In this document: one piece after another, positions 25,964 through 41,289 of the stretch | Layout of the letters: each line of letters starts with the position of its first letter | Numbering within the stretch: the first letter of the stretch is position 1 | From: Cercis canadensis | Taxonomy: Eukaryota > Streptophyta > Magnoliopsida > Fabales > Fabaceae | Assembly: GCA_003255065.1 (NCBI GenBank) | Contig: QAOA01005223.1 | Location: 455,175 to 519,174 of the forward strand | Direction: 5' to 3' | DNA: 64,000 bases | The notes under the pieces: model-generated | What the model saw: the letters and a program-made list of their open reading frames with translations, nothing else | Database searches by the model: none | What the model was told of the DNA's origin: nothing | Program-made: the position numbers and the translations under genes

Positions 25964-28900
25964 AAAAAGGGTCCCGGTCCAGATATAGTTACTCACCAGG
26001 AAACAGTCCCGTCCCATATATGGGGAAACACAATAGAAATATCCGAGTCAGAAACAGGGATGAACCGAAATAGGGTCCCGGACAAGATATAGTGAATCAA
26101 CAGGAAACTGTCCAGTCCCATATACAGGGACACAAGAGAAAAATATCCGAGTCAGAAACAGGGATGAACCGAAAAAAGGTGCCGGACCAGATATAGTGAC
26201 TCACCAGGAAACTGTCCCGTCCTAGATATATGGAAACACGAGAAAAATATCTGAGTCAGAAACAGGGATGAACCGAAACAGGGTCCCGGACCAGATATAG
26301 CGACTCACCATGAAACAGTCTCGTCCCAGATACATTGAAACACGAGAAAATATCTGAGTCTGAAAAATGGGTGAACCGAAACAGGGTCCCGTACCAGATA
26401 TAGTGACTCACTAGGAAACTGTCCTGTCCCATATACAGGGAAACATGAGAAAAATATCCGAGTCAGAAACAGGGATGAACCGAAACAGGGCCCCGGACCA
26501 GATAGAGTGACTCACCAAGAAACAATCCCATCCTAGATACATGGAAACACAAGAAAAATATCCGAGTCAGAAATAGGGATGAACCGAAACAGGGTCTCGG
26601 ACCAGATATAGTGACTCACCAGGAAACAGTCCAGTCCTAGATAGAGGAAAACACGAGATAAAATATCTGAGTCAGAAACAGGGATGAACCGAAACAGATA
26701 TAGCGACTCACCAAGAGACAGTCTCGTCCCAGATACAGGGAACCATGAGAAAAATATCTAATTCAGAAATAGGGATGAACCGAAATAGGGTCCCGGACAA
26801 GATATAGTGAATCAACAGGAAACTGTCCAGTCCCATATAGAGGGAAACATGAGAAAAATATCCGAGTCAGAAACAGGGATGAACCGAAACAGAGTTCCGA
26901 ACCAGATATAGTGACTCACCAGGAAACATTCCCCTCCCAGATATAGGGAAACACAATAGAAATATCCGAGTCAGAAACAGGGATGAATTGAAAAAAAGGT
27001 GCCGGACCAGATATAGTGACTCACCAGGAAGCAGTCCCGCCCTAGATACATGGAAACACGAGAAAAATATCCGAGTCAGAAACAGGGAAGAACCGAAACA
27101 GGGTCCCAGACCAGATATAGCAACTCACCATGAAACAGTCTCGTCCCAGATACATGGAAACACGAGAAAATATCCGACTCTGAAAAAGGGGTGAACCGAA
27201 ACAGGGTCCCATACCAGCTCACCAGGAAACTGTCCTGTCCCATATACAGGGAAAGATGAGAAAAATATCCGAGTCAGAAACAGGGATGAAACGAAACAGG
27301 GCCCCGTACCAGATATAGTGACTCACCAAAAAACAATCCCGTCCTAGATATATGGAAACACAATAGAAATATCCGAGTCAGAAATAGGGATGAACCGAAA
27401 CAGGGTCTCGGACCAGATATAGCGACTCACTAGGAAACAGTCGCGTCCTAGATACAGGGAAACACGAGAAAAATATCCGAGTCAGAAACAGGGTCCTAAA
27501 CCAGATATAGTGACTCACCCGGAAACTGTCCAGTCCCATATACAGGGAAACACGAGAAAAATATCCGAATCAGGAACAGGGATGAACCGAAACTGGGTGC
27601 CGGACCATATATAACGACTCACCATGAAACAGTCTCGTCCCAGATACAGGGAAACACTAGAAAAATATCCAATTAAGAAACAGGTATGAACCGAAACAGG
27701 GTCCCGGACAAGATATAGTGAATCAACAGCAAACTGTCCAGTCCCATATGCAGGTAAACACGAGAAAAATATCCGAGTCAGAAACAGGGATGAACCGAAA
27801 GAGGCTGCCGGATCAGATATAGTGACTCACCAGGAAACAGTGCCTTCCCAGATATAGGGAAACACAATAGAAATATCCGAGTCATAAACAGGGATGAACT
27901 GAAACAGGGTCCTGTACCAGATATAGTGACTGACCAGGAAAAAGTCCCGTCCTAGATACAGGGAAACACAAGAAAAATTTCCGTGTCAGAAACAGGGATG
28001 AACCGAAACAGGGTCCCGGACGAGATATAGTGAATCAACAGGAAACTGTCCAGTCCCATATACAGGGAAACATGAGAAAAATATCCGAGTCAGAAACAGG
28101 GATGAACCGAAAAAGCCTGCCGGATCAGATATAATGACTCAATAGGAAACAGTTCCTTCCCAGATATAGGGAAACACAATAGAAATATGCGAGTCATAAA
28201 CAGGGATGAACTGAAACAGGGTCCTGTACCAGATATAGTGACTGACCTGGAAATAGTGCCGTCCTAGATATAGGGAAACAAGAGAAAAATATCCGAGTCA
28301 GAAACAGGGATGAACCGAAAAAGTGTGCCGGACCAGATATAGTGACTCACCAGGAAACAGTCCCGTCCTAGATACATGGAAATACGAGAAAAATATCCGA
28401 GTTAGAAAAAGGGATGAACTGAAACAGGGTCCCGGACCAGATATAGCGACTCACCAGGAAACAGTCTCGTCCCAGATACATGGAAACACGAGAAAATATC
28501 CGAGTCTGGAAAAGGGGTGAACCGAAACAAGGTCCCGTACCAGATATAGTGACTCACCAGGAAACTGTCCTGTCCCATATACAGGGAAACACGAGAAAAA
28601 TATCCGAGTTAGAAATAGGGATGAACCGAAAAAGCCTGCCGGATCAGATATAGTGACTCACCAGGAAACAGTCCCTTCCCAGATATAGGGAAACACAATA
28701 GAAATATCTTAGTCAGAAACAGGGATGAACCGAAAAAGGGTGCCGGACCAGATATAGTGACTCACCAGGAAACAGTCCCGTCCTAGAAACATGGAAACAC
28801 GAAGAAAATATCCGAGTTAGAAACAGGGATGAATTGAAACAGGGTCCCGAACAAGATATAGCGACTCACCAGGAAACAGTCTCGTCCCAGATACATGGAA

Positions 28901-31724
28901 ACACGAGAAAATATCCGAGTCTAAAAAAGGGGTGAACCGAAACAGGGTCCCGTACCAGATATAGTGACTCGCCAGGAAACTGTCCTGTCCCATATACAGG
29001 GAAACACGAGAAAAATATCCTATTCAGAAACAGGGATAAACCGAAATAGGGTCCCAGACAATATATAATGAATCAACAGCAAACTGTCCAATCCCATATA
29101 GAGGGAAACACGAGAAAAATATCCGAGTCAGAAACATGGATGAACCGAAACAGGGTGCCGGACTAGATATAGTGACTCACCAGGAAACAGTCCCTTCCCA
29201 GCTATAGGGAAACAAAATAGAAATATCCGAGTCAGAAACAGGGATGAACCGAAAAAAAGTGCCGGACCAGATATAGTGACTCACCAGGAAACAATCCCGT
29301 CCTAGATACATGGAAACATGAGAAAAATATCCGAGTCAGAAACAGGGATGAACCGAAAGAGGGTCACGGACCAGATATAACGACTCACCATGAAACAGTC
29401 TCGTCCCAAATACATGGAAACACGAGAAAATATCCAAGTCTGAAAAGGGGTGAACCGAAACAGGGTCCCGTACTAGATATAGTGACTCACCAGGAAACTG
29501 TCCTCTCTCATATACAGGGAAACATGAGAAAAATATCCGAGTTAGAAACAGGGATGAACCAAAACAGGGCCCCGGACCAGATATAGTGACTCACCAGGAA
29601 ACAATCCCTTCCCAGATATAGGGAAACACAATAGAAATATCCGAGTCAAAAACAGGGATGAACCGAAAAAGGGTGCCGGACCAGATATAGTGACTCACCA
29701 GGAAACAGTCCCGTCCTAGATACATGGAAAAACGAGAAAAATACCCGAGTCAGAAACAAGGATGAACCGAAACAGGGTCTCGGACCAGATATAGCGACTC
29801 ACCATGAAACAGTCTCGTCCCAGATACATAGAAACACGAGAAAATATCAGAGTCTGAAAAATGGGTGAACTGAAACAGGGTCCCGTACCAGATATAGTGA
29901 CTCACCAGGAAACTGTCCTGTCCCATATACAGGGAAACATGAGAAAAATATCCGAGTCAGAAACAGGGATGAACCGAAGCAGGGCCCCGGACCAGATATA
30001 GTGATTCCCCAAGAAACAATCCCGTCCTAGATATATGGAAACACAATAGAAATATCCGAGTCAGAAATAGGGATGAACTGAAACAGGGTCTCGGACCATA
30101 TATAGTGACTCACAAGAAAACAATCCCGTCCTAGATACAGAAAAACATGAGAAAAATATCCGAGTTAGAAAAAGGGATGAACCGAAACAGGGTCCCGGAC
30201 TTGATATAGCGACTCACCAAGAGACAGTCTCGTCCCAGATACAGGGAAACACGAGAAAAATATCCAATTCAAAAACAGGGATGAAACGAAACAAGGTCCC
30301 GGACAAGATATAGTAAATAAACAGCAAACTGTCCAGTCCCATATACAGGGAAACACGAGAAAAATATCCGAGTCAGAAAAAGGGATGAACCGAAATAGGC
30401 TGTCGGACCAGATATAGTGACTCACCTAGAAACAGTCCCTTCCCATATATAGGGAAACACAATAGAAATATCCGAGTCATAAACAGGGATGAACCGAAAC
30501 AGGGTCCTGGACCAAATATAGTGACTCACCAGGAAATAGTCCCGTCCTAGATTCAGGGAAACACGAGAAAAGTATCCGAGTCAGAAACAAGGTCCCGGAC
30601 CAGATATAGTGACTCACCAAGAAATAGTCTAGTCCTAGATACAGGAAAACACAAGAAAAATATCTGAGTCAGAAACAGGGATGAACGGAAACAGGGTCCC
30701 GGACCAGATATAGAGACTCACCAAGAGACAGTCTCGTCCCAGATACAGGGAAACACGAGAAAAATATCTAATTCGGAAATAGGGATGAACCGAAACAGAG
30801 TCCCGGACAAGATACAGTGAATCAACAGGAAACTGTCCAGTCCCATATACAGGGAAACACGAGAAAAATATCCGAGTGATAAACAGGGATGAACCGAAAT
30901 AGGCTGCCGGACCAGATATAGTGACTCACCAGGAAACAGTCCCTTCCCAGATATAGGGAAATACAATAGATATATCCGAGTCAGAAACAGGGATGAATTG
31001 AAATAGGGTCTCGGACCAGATATAGTGACTCACCAGGAAACAGTCCCGTCCTAGATACAGGGAAACACGAGAAAAATATCCGAGTCAGAAACAGGGATGA
31101 ACCGAAACAGGGTGCCGGACCAGATATAGCGACTCACCATGAAACAGTCTCGTCCCAGATACAAGGAAACACGAGAAAATATCAGTGTGTGAAAAAGTCG
31201 TGAACCGAAAAAGGGTCCCGTACAAGATATAGTGACTCACCAGGAAACTATCCTGTCCCATACACAGGGAAACATGAGAAAAATTTCCGAGTCAGAAAAA
31301 GGGATGAACCGAAACAGGGCCCCGGACCAGATATAGTGACTCACCAAGAAACAATCTCGTCCTAGATTGATGGAAACACAATAGAAATATCTGAGTCAAA
31401 AACTGGGATAAATCGAAACAAGGTCCCGGACCAAATATAGTTACTCACCAGGAAACAGTCTCGTCCCAGATACATAGAAACACGAGAAAAATATCCGAGT
31501 CAGAAACAGGATGAACCGAAAAAGGGTCGCGGACCAGATATAGTTACTCACCATGAAACAATCTCGTCCCAAATTTAGGGAAACACGAAAAAAATATCTA
31601 AGTCAGAAACAGGGTTGAACCGAAACAGGTCCCGGACCAGATATAGTTACTCAGCAGGAAACTGTCCAGTCCCATATAGAGGGAAACATGAGAAAAACAT
31701 CCGAGTCAGAAAGAGGGATGAACC

Positions 31725-31932
31725 GAAACAGGGTGCCGGACCAGAAATAGTGACTCACCAGGAAAGAGTCCCTTCTATGATATAGGGAAACACAATAAAA
31801 ATATCCGAGTCAGAAAATGGGATGAACCGAAACAGGGTGCCGGACCAGAAATAGTGACTCACCAGGAAAGAGTCCCTTCTATGATATAGGGAAACACCAT
31901 AAAAATATCCGAGTCAGAAAATGGGATGAACC
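31725..31932 (+). repeat. Adjacent nearly identical monomer pair
   Basis: Two consecutive 104-bp monomers starting at 31725 and 31829 share rare variants (CCAGAAATAG, GAAAGAGTCCCTTCTATGAT, CAGAAAATGGG). They differ by one base that I can see (CACAATAAAA versus CACCATAAAA). Elsewhere this variant occurs once per higher-order unit, so this is a very recent single-monomer duplication. Confidence 0.85.
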
Positions 31933-34900
31933 GAAACAGGGTGTCGGACCAGATATAGTGACTCACCAAGAAACAGTCCCGTCCTAGATACATGGAAACA
32001 TGAGAAAAATATCCGAGTCAGAAAGTGGGATGAACCGAAAGAGGGTCACGAACCAAATATAACGACTCCCCATGAAGCAGTCTCGTCCCAGATACATGGA
32101 AACACGAGAAAATATCCGAGTCTGAAAAGGGGTGAACCGAAACTGGGTCTCGGACCAGATATAGCGACTCACCATGAAACAGTCTCGTCCCAGATACATA
32201 GAAACACGAGAAAATATCCGAGTCTGAAAAATGGGTGAACTAAAACAGGGTCCCGTACCAGATATAGTGACTCACCAAGAAACTGTCCTGTCCCATATAC
32301 AGGGAAACATGAGAAAAATATCCAAGTCAGAAACAGGGATGAACCGAAACAGGGCCCCGGACCAGATATAGTGATTCACCAAGAAACAATCCCGTCCTAG
32401 ATATATAGAAACACAATAGAAATATCCGAGTCAGAAATAGGGATGAACTGAAACAGGGTCTCGGACCATATATAGTGACTCACCAGAAAACAGTCCCGTC
32501 CTAGATAAAGGAAAACACGAGAAAAAAATCTGAGTCAGAAACAGGGATGAACCGAAACAGGGTCCCGGACCAGATATAGCGACTCACCAAGAGACAGTCT
32601 CGTCCCAGATACAGGGAAACACGAGTAAAATATCTAATTCGGAAATAGGGATGAACCGAAACAGGGTCCCGGATAAGATATAGTGACTCAACAGGAAACT
32701 GTCCAGTCCCATATACGGGAAACACGAGAAAAATATCCAAGTCAGAAACAGGGATGAACCGAAATAGGCTGCCGGACCAGATATAGTGACTCACCAGGAA
32801 ACAGTCCCTTCCCAAATATAGGGAAACACAATAGAAATATCCGATTCATAAACAGGGATGAACCGAAACAGGGTCCTGGACCAGAAATAGTGACTCACCA
32901 GGAAACAATCCCGTCCTAGATACAAGGAAGCACGAGAAAAATATCCGAGTTAGAAAAAGGGATGAACCGAAACAGGGTCCCGGACCTGATATAGCGACTC
33001 ACCAAGAGACAGTCTCGTCCCAGATACAGGGAAACATGAGAAAAATATCCAATTCAAAAACAGGGATGAACCGAAACAGGTTCCGGACAAGATATAGTAA
33101 ATAAACAGCAAATTGTCCAGTCCCATATACAGGGATACACGAGAAAAATATCCGAGTCAGAAAAAGGGATGAACCGAAATAGGCTGTCGGAACAGATATA
33201 GTGACTCACCAGGAAACAGTCCCTTCCCATATATAGGGAAACACAATAGAAATATCCGAGTCATAAAGAGGGATGAACCGAAACAGGGTCCTGGACCAGA
33301 TATAGTGACTCACCAGGAAATAGTCCTTCCCATATATAGGGAAATACAATAGATATATCCGAGTCAGAAACAGGGATGAACTGAAACAGGGTCTCGGACC
33401 AGATATAGTGACTCACCAGGAAACAGTCCCGTTCTAGATACAGGGAAACACGAGAATAATATCCGAGTCAGAAACAGGGATGAACCGAAACAGGGTGCCG
33501 GACCAGATATAGCGACTCACCATGAAACAGTCTCGTCCCAGATACAAGGAAACACGAGAAAATATCAGTGTCTGAAAAAAGGGGTGAACCGAAACAGGGT
33601 CCCGTACAAGATATAGTGACTCACCAGGAAACTATCCTGTCCCAAACACAGGGAAACATGAGAAAAATTTCCGAGTCAGAAACAGGGATAAACCGAAACA
33701 GGGCCTCGGACCAGATATAGTGACTCACTAAGAAACAATCCCGTCCTAGATATATGGAAACACAATAGAAATATCTGAGTCAAAAACTGGGATAAAACGA
33801 AACAGGGTCCCGGACCAGATATAGTTACTCACCAGGAAACAGTCTCGTCCCAGATACAGAGAAACACGAGAAAAGTATCCGAGTCAGAAACAGGATGAAC
33901 CGAAAAAGGGGTCGCGGACCAGATATAGTTACTCACCATGAAACAATCTCGTCCCAGATTTAGGGAAACACGAAAAAATATCTAAGTCAGAAACAGGGAT
34001 AAACCGAAACAGGGTCCCGGACCAGATATAGTGACTCAGCAGGAAACTGTCCAGTCCTATATAGAGGGTAACACGAGAAAAATATCCGAGTCAGAAAGTG
34101 GGATGAACCGAAAGAGGGTCACGGGCCAGATATAACGACTCACCATGAAGCAGTCTCGTCCCAGATACATGGTAACACGAGAAAATATCCGAGTCTGAAA
34201 AGGGGTGAATCGAAATAAGGTCCCGTACTAGATATAGTGACTCACCAGGAAACTGTCCTCTCTCATATACAGGGAAACATGAGAAAAATATCCGAGTTAG
34301 AAACAGGAATGAACCGAAACAGGGCCCCGGATCAGATATAGTGATTCACCAAGAAACAATCCCGTCCTAGATATATAGAAACACAATAGAAATATCCGAG
34401 TCAGAAAGAGGGATGAACTGAAACAAGGTCTCGGACCATATATAGTGACTCACCAGAAAACAGTCCCGTCCTAGATACAGGAAAATACGAGAAAAATATC
34501 TGAGACAGAAACAGGGATGAACCGAAACAGGGTCCCGGACCAGATATAGCGACTCACCAAGAGACAGTCTCATACCAGATACAGGGAAACACGAGAAAAA
34601 TATCTAATTCGAAAATAGGGATGAACCGAAACAGGGTCCCGGACAAGATATAGTGAATCAACAGGAAACTGTCCAGTCCCATATACAGGGAAACACGAAA
34701 AAAATATTCAAGTCAGAAACAGGGATGAACCGAAATAGGCTGCCGGACCAGATATAATGACTCACCAGGAAACAGTCCCTTCCCAGATATAGGGAAACCC
34801 AATAGAAATATTCGAGTCATAAACAGGGATGAATCGAAACGGCGTCCTGGACCAGATATAGTGACTCACCAGGAAATAGTCCCGTCCTAGATTCAGGGAA

Positions 34901-37500
34901 ACACGAGAAAAATATCCGAGTCAGAAACAAGGTCCCGGACCAGATATAGTGACTCACCAAGAAACAATCTAGTCCTAGATACAGGAAAACACGAGAAAAA
35001 TATCTGAGTCAGAAACAGTGATGAACCGAAACAGGGTCCCGGACCAGATATATAGACATACCAAGAGACAGACTCGTCCCAGATGCAGGGAAACACGAGA
35101 AAAATATCTAATTCGGAAAAAGGGATGAACCGAAACAGGGTCCCGGAAAAGATACAGTGAATCAACAGGAAACTGTCCAGTCCCATATACTGGGAAACAC
35201 GACAAAAATATCCGAGTCATAAACAGGGATGAACCGAAATAGGCTGCCGGACCAGATATAGTGACTCACCAGGAAATAGTCCCTTCCCAGATATAGGGAA
35301 ATACAATAGATATATCCGAGTCAGAAACAGGGATGAACTGAAATAGGGTCTCGGACCAGATATAGTGACTCACCAGGAAAGAGTCCCGTCCTAGATACAG
35401 GGAAACACGAGAAAAATATCCGAGTCAGAAACAGGGATGAACCGAAACAGGGTGCCGGACCAGATATAGCGACTCACCATGAAACAGTCTCGTCCCAGAT
35501 ACAAGGAAACACGAGAAAATATCAGTGTCTGAAAAAGGGGTGAACCGAAAAAGGGTCCCGTACAAGATATAGTGACTCACCAGGAAACTATCCTGTCCCA
35601 TACACAGGGAAACATGAGAAAAATTTTCGAGTCAGAAACAGGGATGAACCGAAACAGGGCCCCGGACCAGATATAGTAATTCACAAAGAAACAATCCCAT
35701 CCTAGATATAGGGAAACACAATAGAAATATCTGAGTCAAAAACAGGGATAAAGCGAAACAGGGTCCCGGACCAGATATAGTTACTCACCAGGAAACAATC
35801 TCGTCCCAGATACAGAGAAACACGAGAAAATTATCCGAGCCAGAAACAGCGATTAATCGAAACAGGGTCCCGAACCAGATATAGTGACACACCAGGAAAC
35901 TATTTAGTGCCATATACAGGGAAACCCAAGAAAAATATCCGGGTCAGAAACAGGGGTGAACCGAAAAAGGGTCGCGGACCAGATATAATTACTCACCATG
36001 AAACAGTGTCGTCCCAGATTTAGGGAAACACGAAAAAAAAATCTAAGTCAGAAACAGGGATGAACCGAAATAGGGTCCCGGACCAGATATAGTGACTCAG
36101 CAGGAAACTTTCCAGTCCCATATAGAGGGAAACACGAGAAAAATATCCGAGTCAGAAACAGGGATGAACCGAAACAGGGTGCCGGACCAGATATAGTGAC
36201 CCACCAGGAAAGAGTCCCTTCTATGATATAGGGAAACACAATAGAAATATCCGAGTCAGAAACAGGGATGAACCGAAACAGGGTCTCGGACCAGATATAG
36301 TGACTCACCAGGAAACAGTCCCGTCCTACATACATGGAAACACGAGAGAAATGTCCGAGTCAGAAACAGGGATGAACCGAAACAGGGTCACGGACCAGAT
36401 ATAACGACTCACCATGAAAAAGTCTCGTCCCAGATACATGGAAACACGAGAAAAATATCCGAGTCTGAAAAGGGGTGAACCGAAACAGGGTTCTGTACTA
36501 GATATAGTGACTCACCAGGAAACTGTCTTGTCCCATATACAGGGAAACATGAGAAAAATATACGAGTTAGAAACAGGGATGAACCGAAACAGGGCCCCGG
36601 ACCAGATATAGGGACTCACCAGGAAACAATCTCTTCCCAGATATAGGGAAACACAATAGAAATATCCCATTCATAAATAGGGATGAACCGAAACAGGATC
36701 CCGGACTAGAAATAGTGACTCAACAGGAAATAATCCCGTCCTAGATACAGGGAAACACGAGAAAAATATCCGAGTCAGAAACAGGGATGAACCGAAACAG
36801 GGTGCCGGACCAGATATAGTGACTCACCAGGAAAGAGTCCCTTCTATGATATAGGGAAACACAATAGAAATATCCGAGTCAGAAACAGGGATGAACTGAA
36901 ACAGGGTCCCGTACAAGATATAGTGGCTCACCAGGAAACTGTCCTGTCCCAGATACATGGAAACACGAGAAAATATCCGAGTCTGAAAAGGGATGAACCG
37001 AAACAGGGTCCCGTACTAGATATAGTGACTCACCAGGAAACTGTCCTCTCTTATATACAGGGAAACATGAGAAAAATATCCGAGTTAGAAACAGGGATGA
37101 ACCGAAACAGGGCCCCGGAGCAGATATAGTGACTCACCAAGAAACAATCCCTTCCTAGATATAGGGAAACACAATAGAAATATCCGAGTCAAAAACAGGG
37201 ATGAACCGAAAAAGGGTGCCGGACCAGATATAGTGACTCACCAGGAAACAGTCCCGTCCTAGATACATGGAAACACGAGAAAAATATCCGTGTCAGAAAC
37301 AAGGATGAACCGAAACAGGGTCCCGGACCAGATATAGCGACTCACCATGAAACATTCTCGTCTCAGATACATGGAAACACGAGAAAATATCAGAGTCTGA
37401 AAAAAGGGATGAACAGAAACAGGGTCCCGTACCAGATATAGTGACTCTCCAGGAAACTGTCCTATCCCATATACAGGGAAACATGAGAAAAATATCCGAG

Positions 37501-38886
37501 TCAGATACAAGGATGAACTGAAACAGGGTCCTGGACCAGATATAGTGACTCACCAAGAACCCATCCCGTCTTAGATATATGGAAACACAATAGAAATATC
37601 CGACTCAGGAATAGGGATAAACTGAAACAGGTCTCGGACCAGATATAGCGACTCACCAGGAAACAGTCCCGCCTTAGATATAGGGAAACACGAGAAAAAT
37701 ATCTGAGTCAGAAACAAGGTCTCGGACAAGATATAGTGACTCACCAGGAAACTGCCCAGTCCCATATACAGGGAAACACGAGAAACAGGGATGAACCGAA
37801 ACAGGGTGCCGGACAAGATACAGTGACTCAGCAGGAAACAGTCCCTTCCCAGATATAGGGAAACAAAATAGAAATATCCGAGTCAGAAACAGGGATGAAC
37901 CGAAAAAGAGTGCGGGACCAGATATAGTGACTCACCAGGAAACAATCCCGTCCTAGATACATGGAAACACGAGAAAAATATCCGAGTCAGAAACAGGGAT
38001 GTACCGAAACAAGGTGTCGGACCAGATATAGCGACTCACCGTGAAACAGTCTCGTCCCAGATACATAGAAACACGAGAAAATATCCGAGTCTGAAAAAGG
38101 GGTGAACCGAAACAGGGTCCCGTACGAGATATAGTGAATCACCAGGAAACTGTCCTGTCCCATATACAGGGAAACATGAGAAAAATATCCGAGTCAGATA
38201 CAAGGATGAACTGAAACAGGGTCCTGGACCAGATATAGTGACTCACCAAGAACCCATCCCGTCTTAGATATATGGAAACATAATAGAAATATCCGACTCA
38301 GGAATAGGGATGAACCGAAACAGGTCTCGGACCAGATATAGCGACTCACCAGGAAACAGTCCCGCCTTAGATACAGGGAAACACGAGAAAAATATCTGAG
38401 TCAGAAACAAGGTCTCGGACAAGATATAGTGACTCACCAGGAAACTGCCCAGTCCCATATACAGGGAAACACGAGAAACAGGGATGAACCGAAACAGGGT
38501 GCCGGACAAGATATAGTGACTCAGCAGGAAACAGTCCCTTCCCAGATATAGGGAAACAAAATAGAAATATCCGAGTCAGAAACAGGGATGAAGCGAAAAA
38601 GAGTGCGGGACCAGATATAGTGAGTCACCAGGAAACAATCCCGTCCTAGATACATGGAAACACGAGAAAAATATCCGAGTCAGAAACAGGGATGTACCGA
38701 AACAGGGTCTCGGACCAGATATAGCGACTCACCGTGAAACAGTCTCGTCCCAGATACATAGAAACACGAGAAAATATCCGAGTCTGAAAAAGGGGTGAAC
38801 CGAAACAGGGTCCCGTACCAGATATAGTGACTCACCAGGAAACTGTCCTGTCCCATATACAGGGAAACATGAGAAAAATATCCGAG
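37501..38886 (+). repeat. 693-bp higher-order unit, two tandem copies
   Basis: Copy 1 spans 37501-38193 and copy 2 spans 38194-38886, offset exactly 693 bp at TCAGATACAAGG. Shared rare marks include CAAGAACCCATCCCG, CCGACTCAGGAATAGGG, CCCGCCTTAG, GAGTGCGGGACC, GATGTACC and CTCACCGTG. Each copy carries two shortened monomers: one lacks the 16-bp module (near 37711 and 38402), and one runs CACGAGAAACAGGG (near 37777 and 38470), losing the 15-bp region. That is why the unit is shorter than seven full monomers (728 bp). The copies differ at only a few positions by eye. Confidence 0.88.
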
Positions 38887-41289
38887 TCGGAAACAGGGAT
38901 GAACAGAAACAGGGCCCCGGACTAGATATAGTGACTCATCAAGAAACAATCCCGTCTTAGATATATGGAAACACAATAGAAATATCCGAGTCAGATACAG
39001 GGATGAACCGAAACAGGGTCCCGGACCAGAAATAGTGACTCACCAGGAAACAATCCCGTCCTAGATACAGGGAAACACGAGAAAAATATCCCAGTCAGAA
39101 ACAGGGATGAACCGAAACAGGGTCCTGGACCTGATATAGTGACTCACCAAGAGACAGTCTCATCCTAGATATAGGGAAACACGAGAAAAATATCCAATTC
39201 AAAAAAAGGGATGAACCGAAACAGGGTCCCGTACTAGAAATAGTGACTCACCAGGAAACTATCCTGTCCCATACACAGGGAAACATGAGAAAAATTTCCG
39301 AGTCAGAAACAGGGATGAACCGAAACAGGGCCTCGGACCAGATATAGTGACTCACCAGGAAACAATCCCGTCCTAGATATATGGAAACACATTAGAAATA
39401 TCTGAGTCAAAAACAGGGATAAATCGAAACAGGGACCCGGACCAGATATAGTTACTCACCAGGAAACAGTCTCGTCCCAGATACAGAGAAACACGAGAAA
39501 AATATCCGAGTCAGAAACAGCGATTAACCGGAACAGGGTCTCGAACCAGATATAGTGACACACCAGGAAACTATTCAGTGCCATATACAGGGAAACACAA
39601 GAAAAATATCCGGGTCAGAAACAGGGATGAATCGAAAAAGGATCGCGGACCAGATATAGTTACTCACCATGAAACAGTCCCGTCCTAGATACATGGAAAC
39701 ACGAGAAAAATATCCGAGTCAGAAACAGGTATGAACCGAAACAGGGTCACGGACCAGATATAACGACTCACCATGAAACAGTCTCGTCCCAGATACTTGG
39801 AAACACGAGAAAATATCCGAATCTGAAAAGGGGTGAACCGATACAGGGTCCCGTAAAAGATATATTGACTCGCCAGGAAACTGTCTTGTCCCATATACAG
39901 GGAAACATGAGAAAAATATCCGACTTAGAAACAGGGATGAACCGAAACAGGGCGCCGGACCAGATATAGTGACTCACCAGGATACCATCCCTTCCCAGAT
40001 ATAGCGAAACACAATAGAAATATCCGAGTCAAAAACAGGGATGAACGAAAACAGGGTCCCGGACCAGATATAGCGACTCACCATGAAACATTCTCGTCCC
40101 AGATACATGGAAACACGAGAAAATATCCAAGTCTGAAAAAAGGGTGAACCGAAACAGGGTCCCGTACCAGATATAGTGACTCACCAGGAAACTGTCATGT
40201 CCCATATACAGGGAAACATGAGAAAAATATCCGAGTCAGAAATAGGGATAAACCGAAACAGGGCCCCGGACTAGATATAGTGATTCACCAAGAAACAATC
40301 CCGTCCTAGATATATGGAAACACAATAGAAATATCCGAGTCAGAAATAGGGATGAACTGAAACAGGGTCTCGGACCATATATAGTGACTCACCTGAAAAC
40401 AGTCCCGTCCTAGATACAGGAAAACACGAGAAAAATATCTGAGTCAAAAACAGGGATGAACCGAAACAGGGTCCCGGACCAGATATAGCGACTCACCAAG
40501 AGACAGTCTCGTTCCAGATACAGGGAAACACGAGAAAAATATCCAATTCAGAAAGAGGGATGAACCGAAACAGTGTCCCGGACAAGATATAGTAAATAAA
40601 CAGCAAACTGTCCAGTCCCATATACAGGGAAAGACGAGAAAAATATCTGTGACAGAAAAAGGAATGAACCGAAATAGGCTGCCGGACCAGATATAGTGAC
40701 TCACCAGGAAACAGTCCCTTCCCTTATATAGGGAAACACAATAGAAATATCCGAGTCATAAACAGGGATGAACCGAAACAAGGACCCGGACCAGATATAG
40801 TGACTCACCAACAAATAGTCCCGTCCTAGATTCAGGGAAACACGAGAAAAATATCCGAGTCAGAAACAGGGTCCCGGACCAGATATAGTGACTCACCAAG
40901 AAACAGTCTAGTCCCAGATACAGGAAAACACGAGAAAAATATCTGAGTCAGAAACAGGGATGAAAAAAAACAGGGTCCCGGACCAGATATAGAGACTCAC
41001 CAGGAAACAATCCCTTCCCAGATATAGGGAAACTCAATAGAAATATTCGAGTCAAAAACAGGGATGAACCGAAAAAGGGTGCCGGACCAGATATAGTGAC
41101 TCACTAGGAAACAGTCTCGTCCTAGATACATGGAAACATGAGAAAAATATCCGAGTCAGAAACATTGATGAACCGAAACAGGGTCCCGGACCAGAAATAG
41201 TGACTCACCCGGAAACAATCCCGTCCTAGATACAGGGAAACACGTGAAAAATATCCGAGTCAGAAAAAGGGATGAACCGAAATAGGCTG

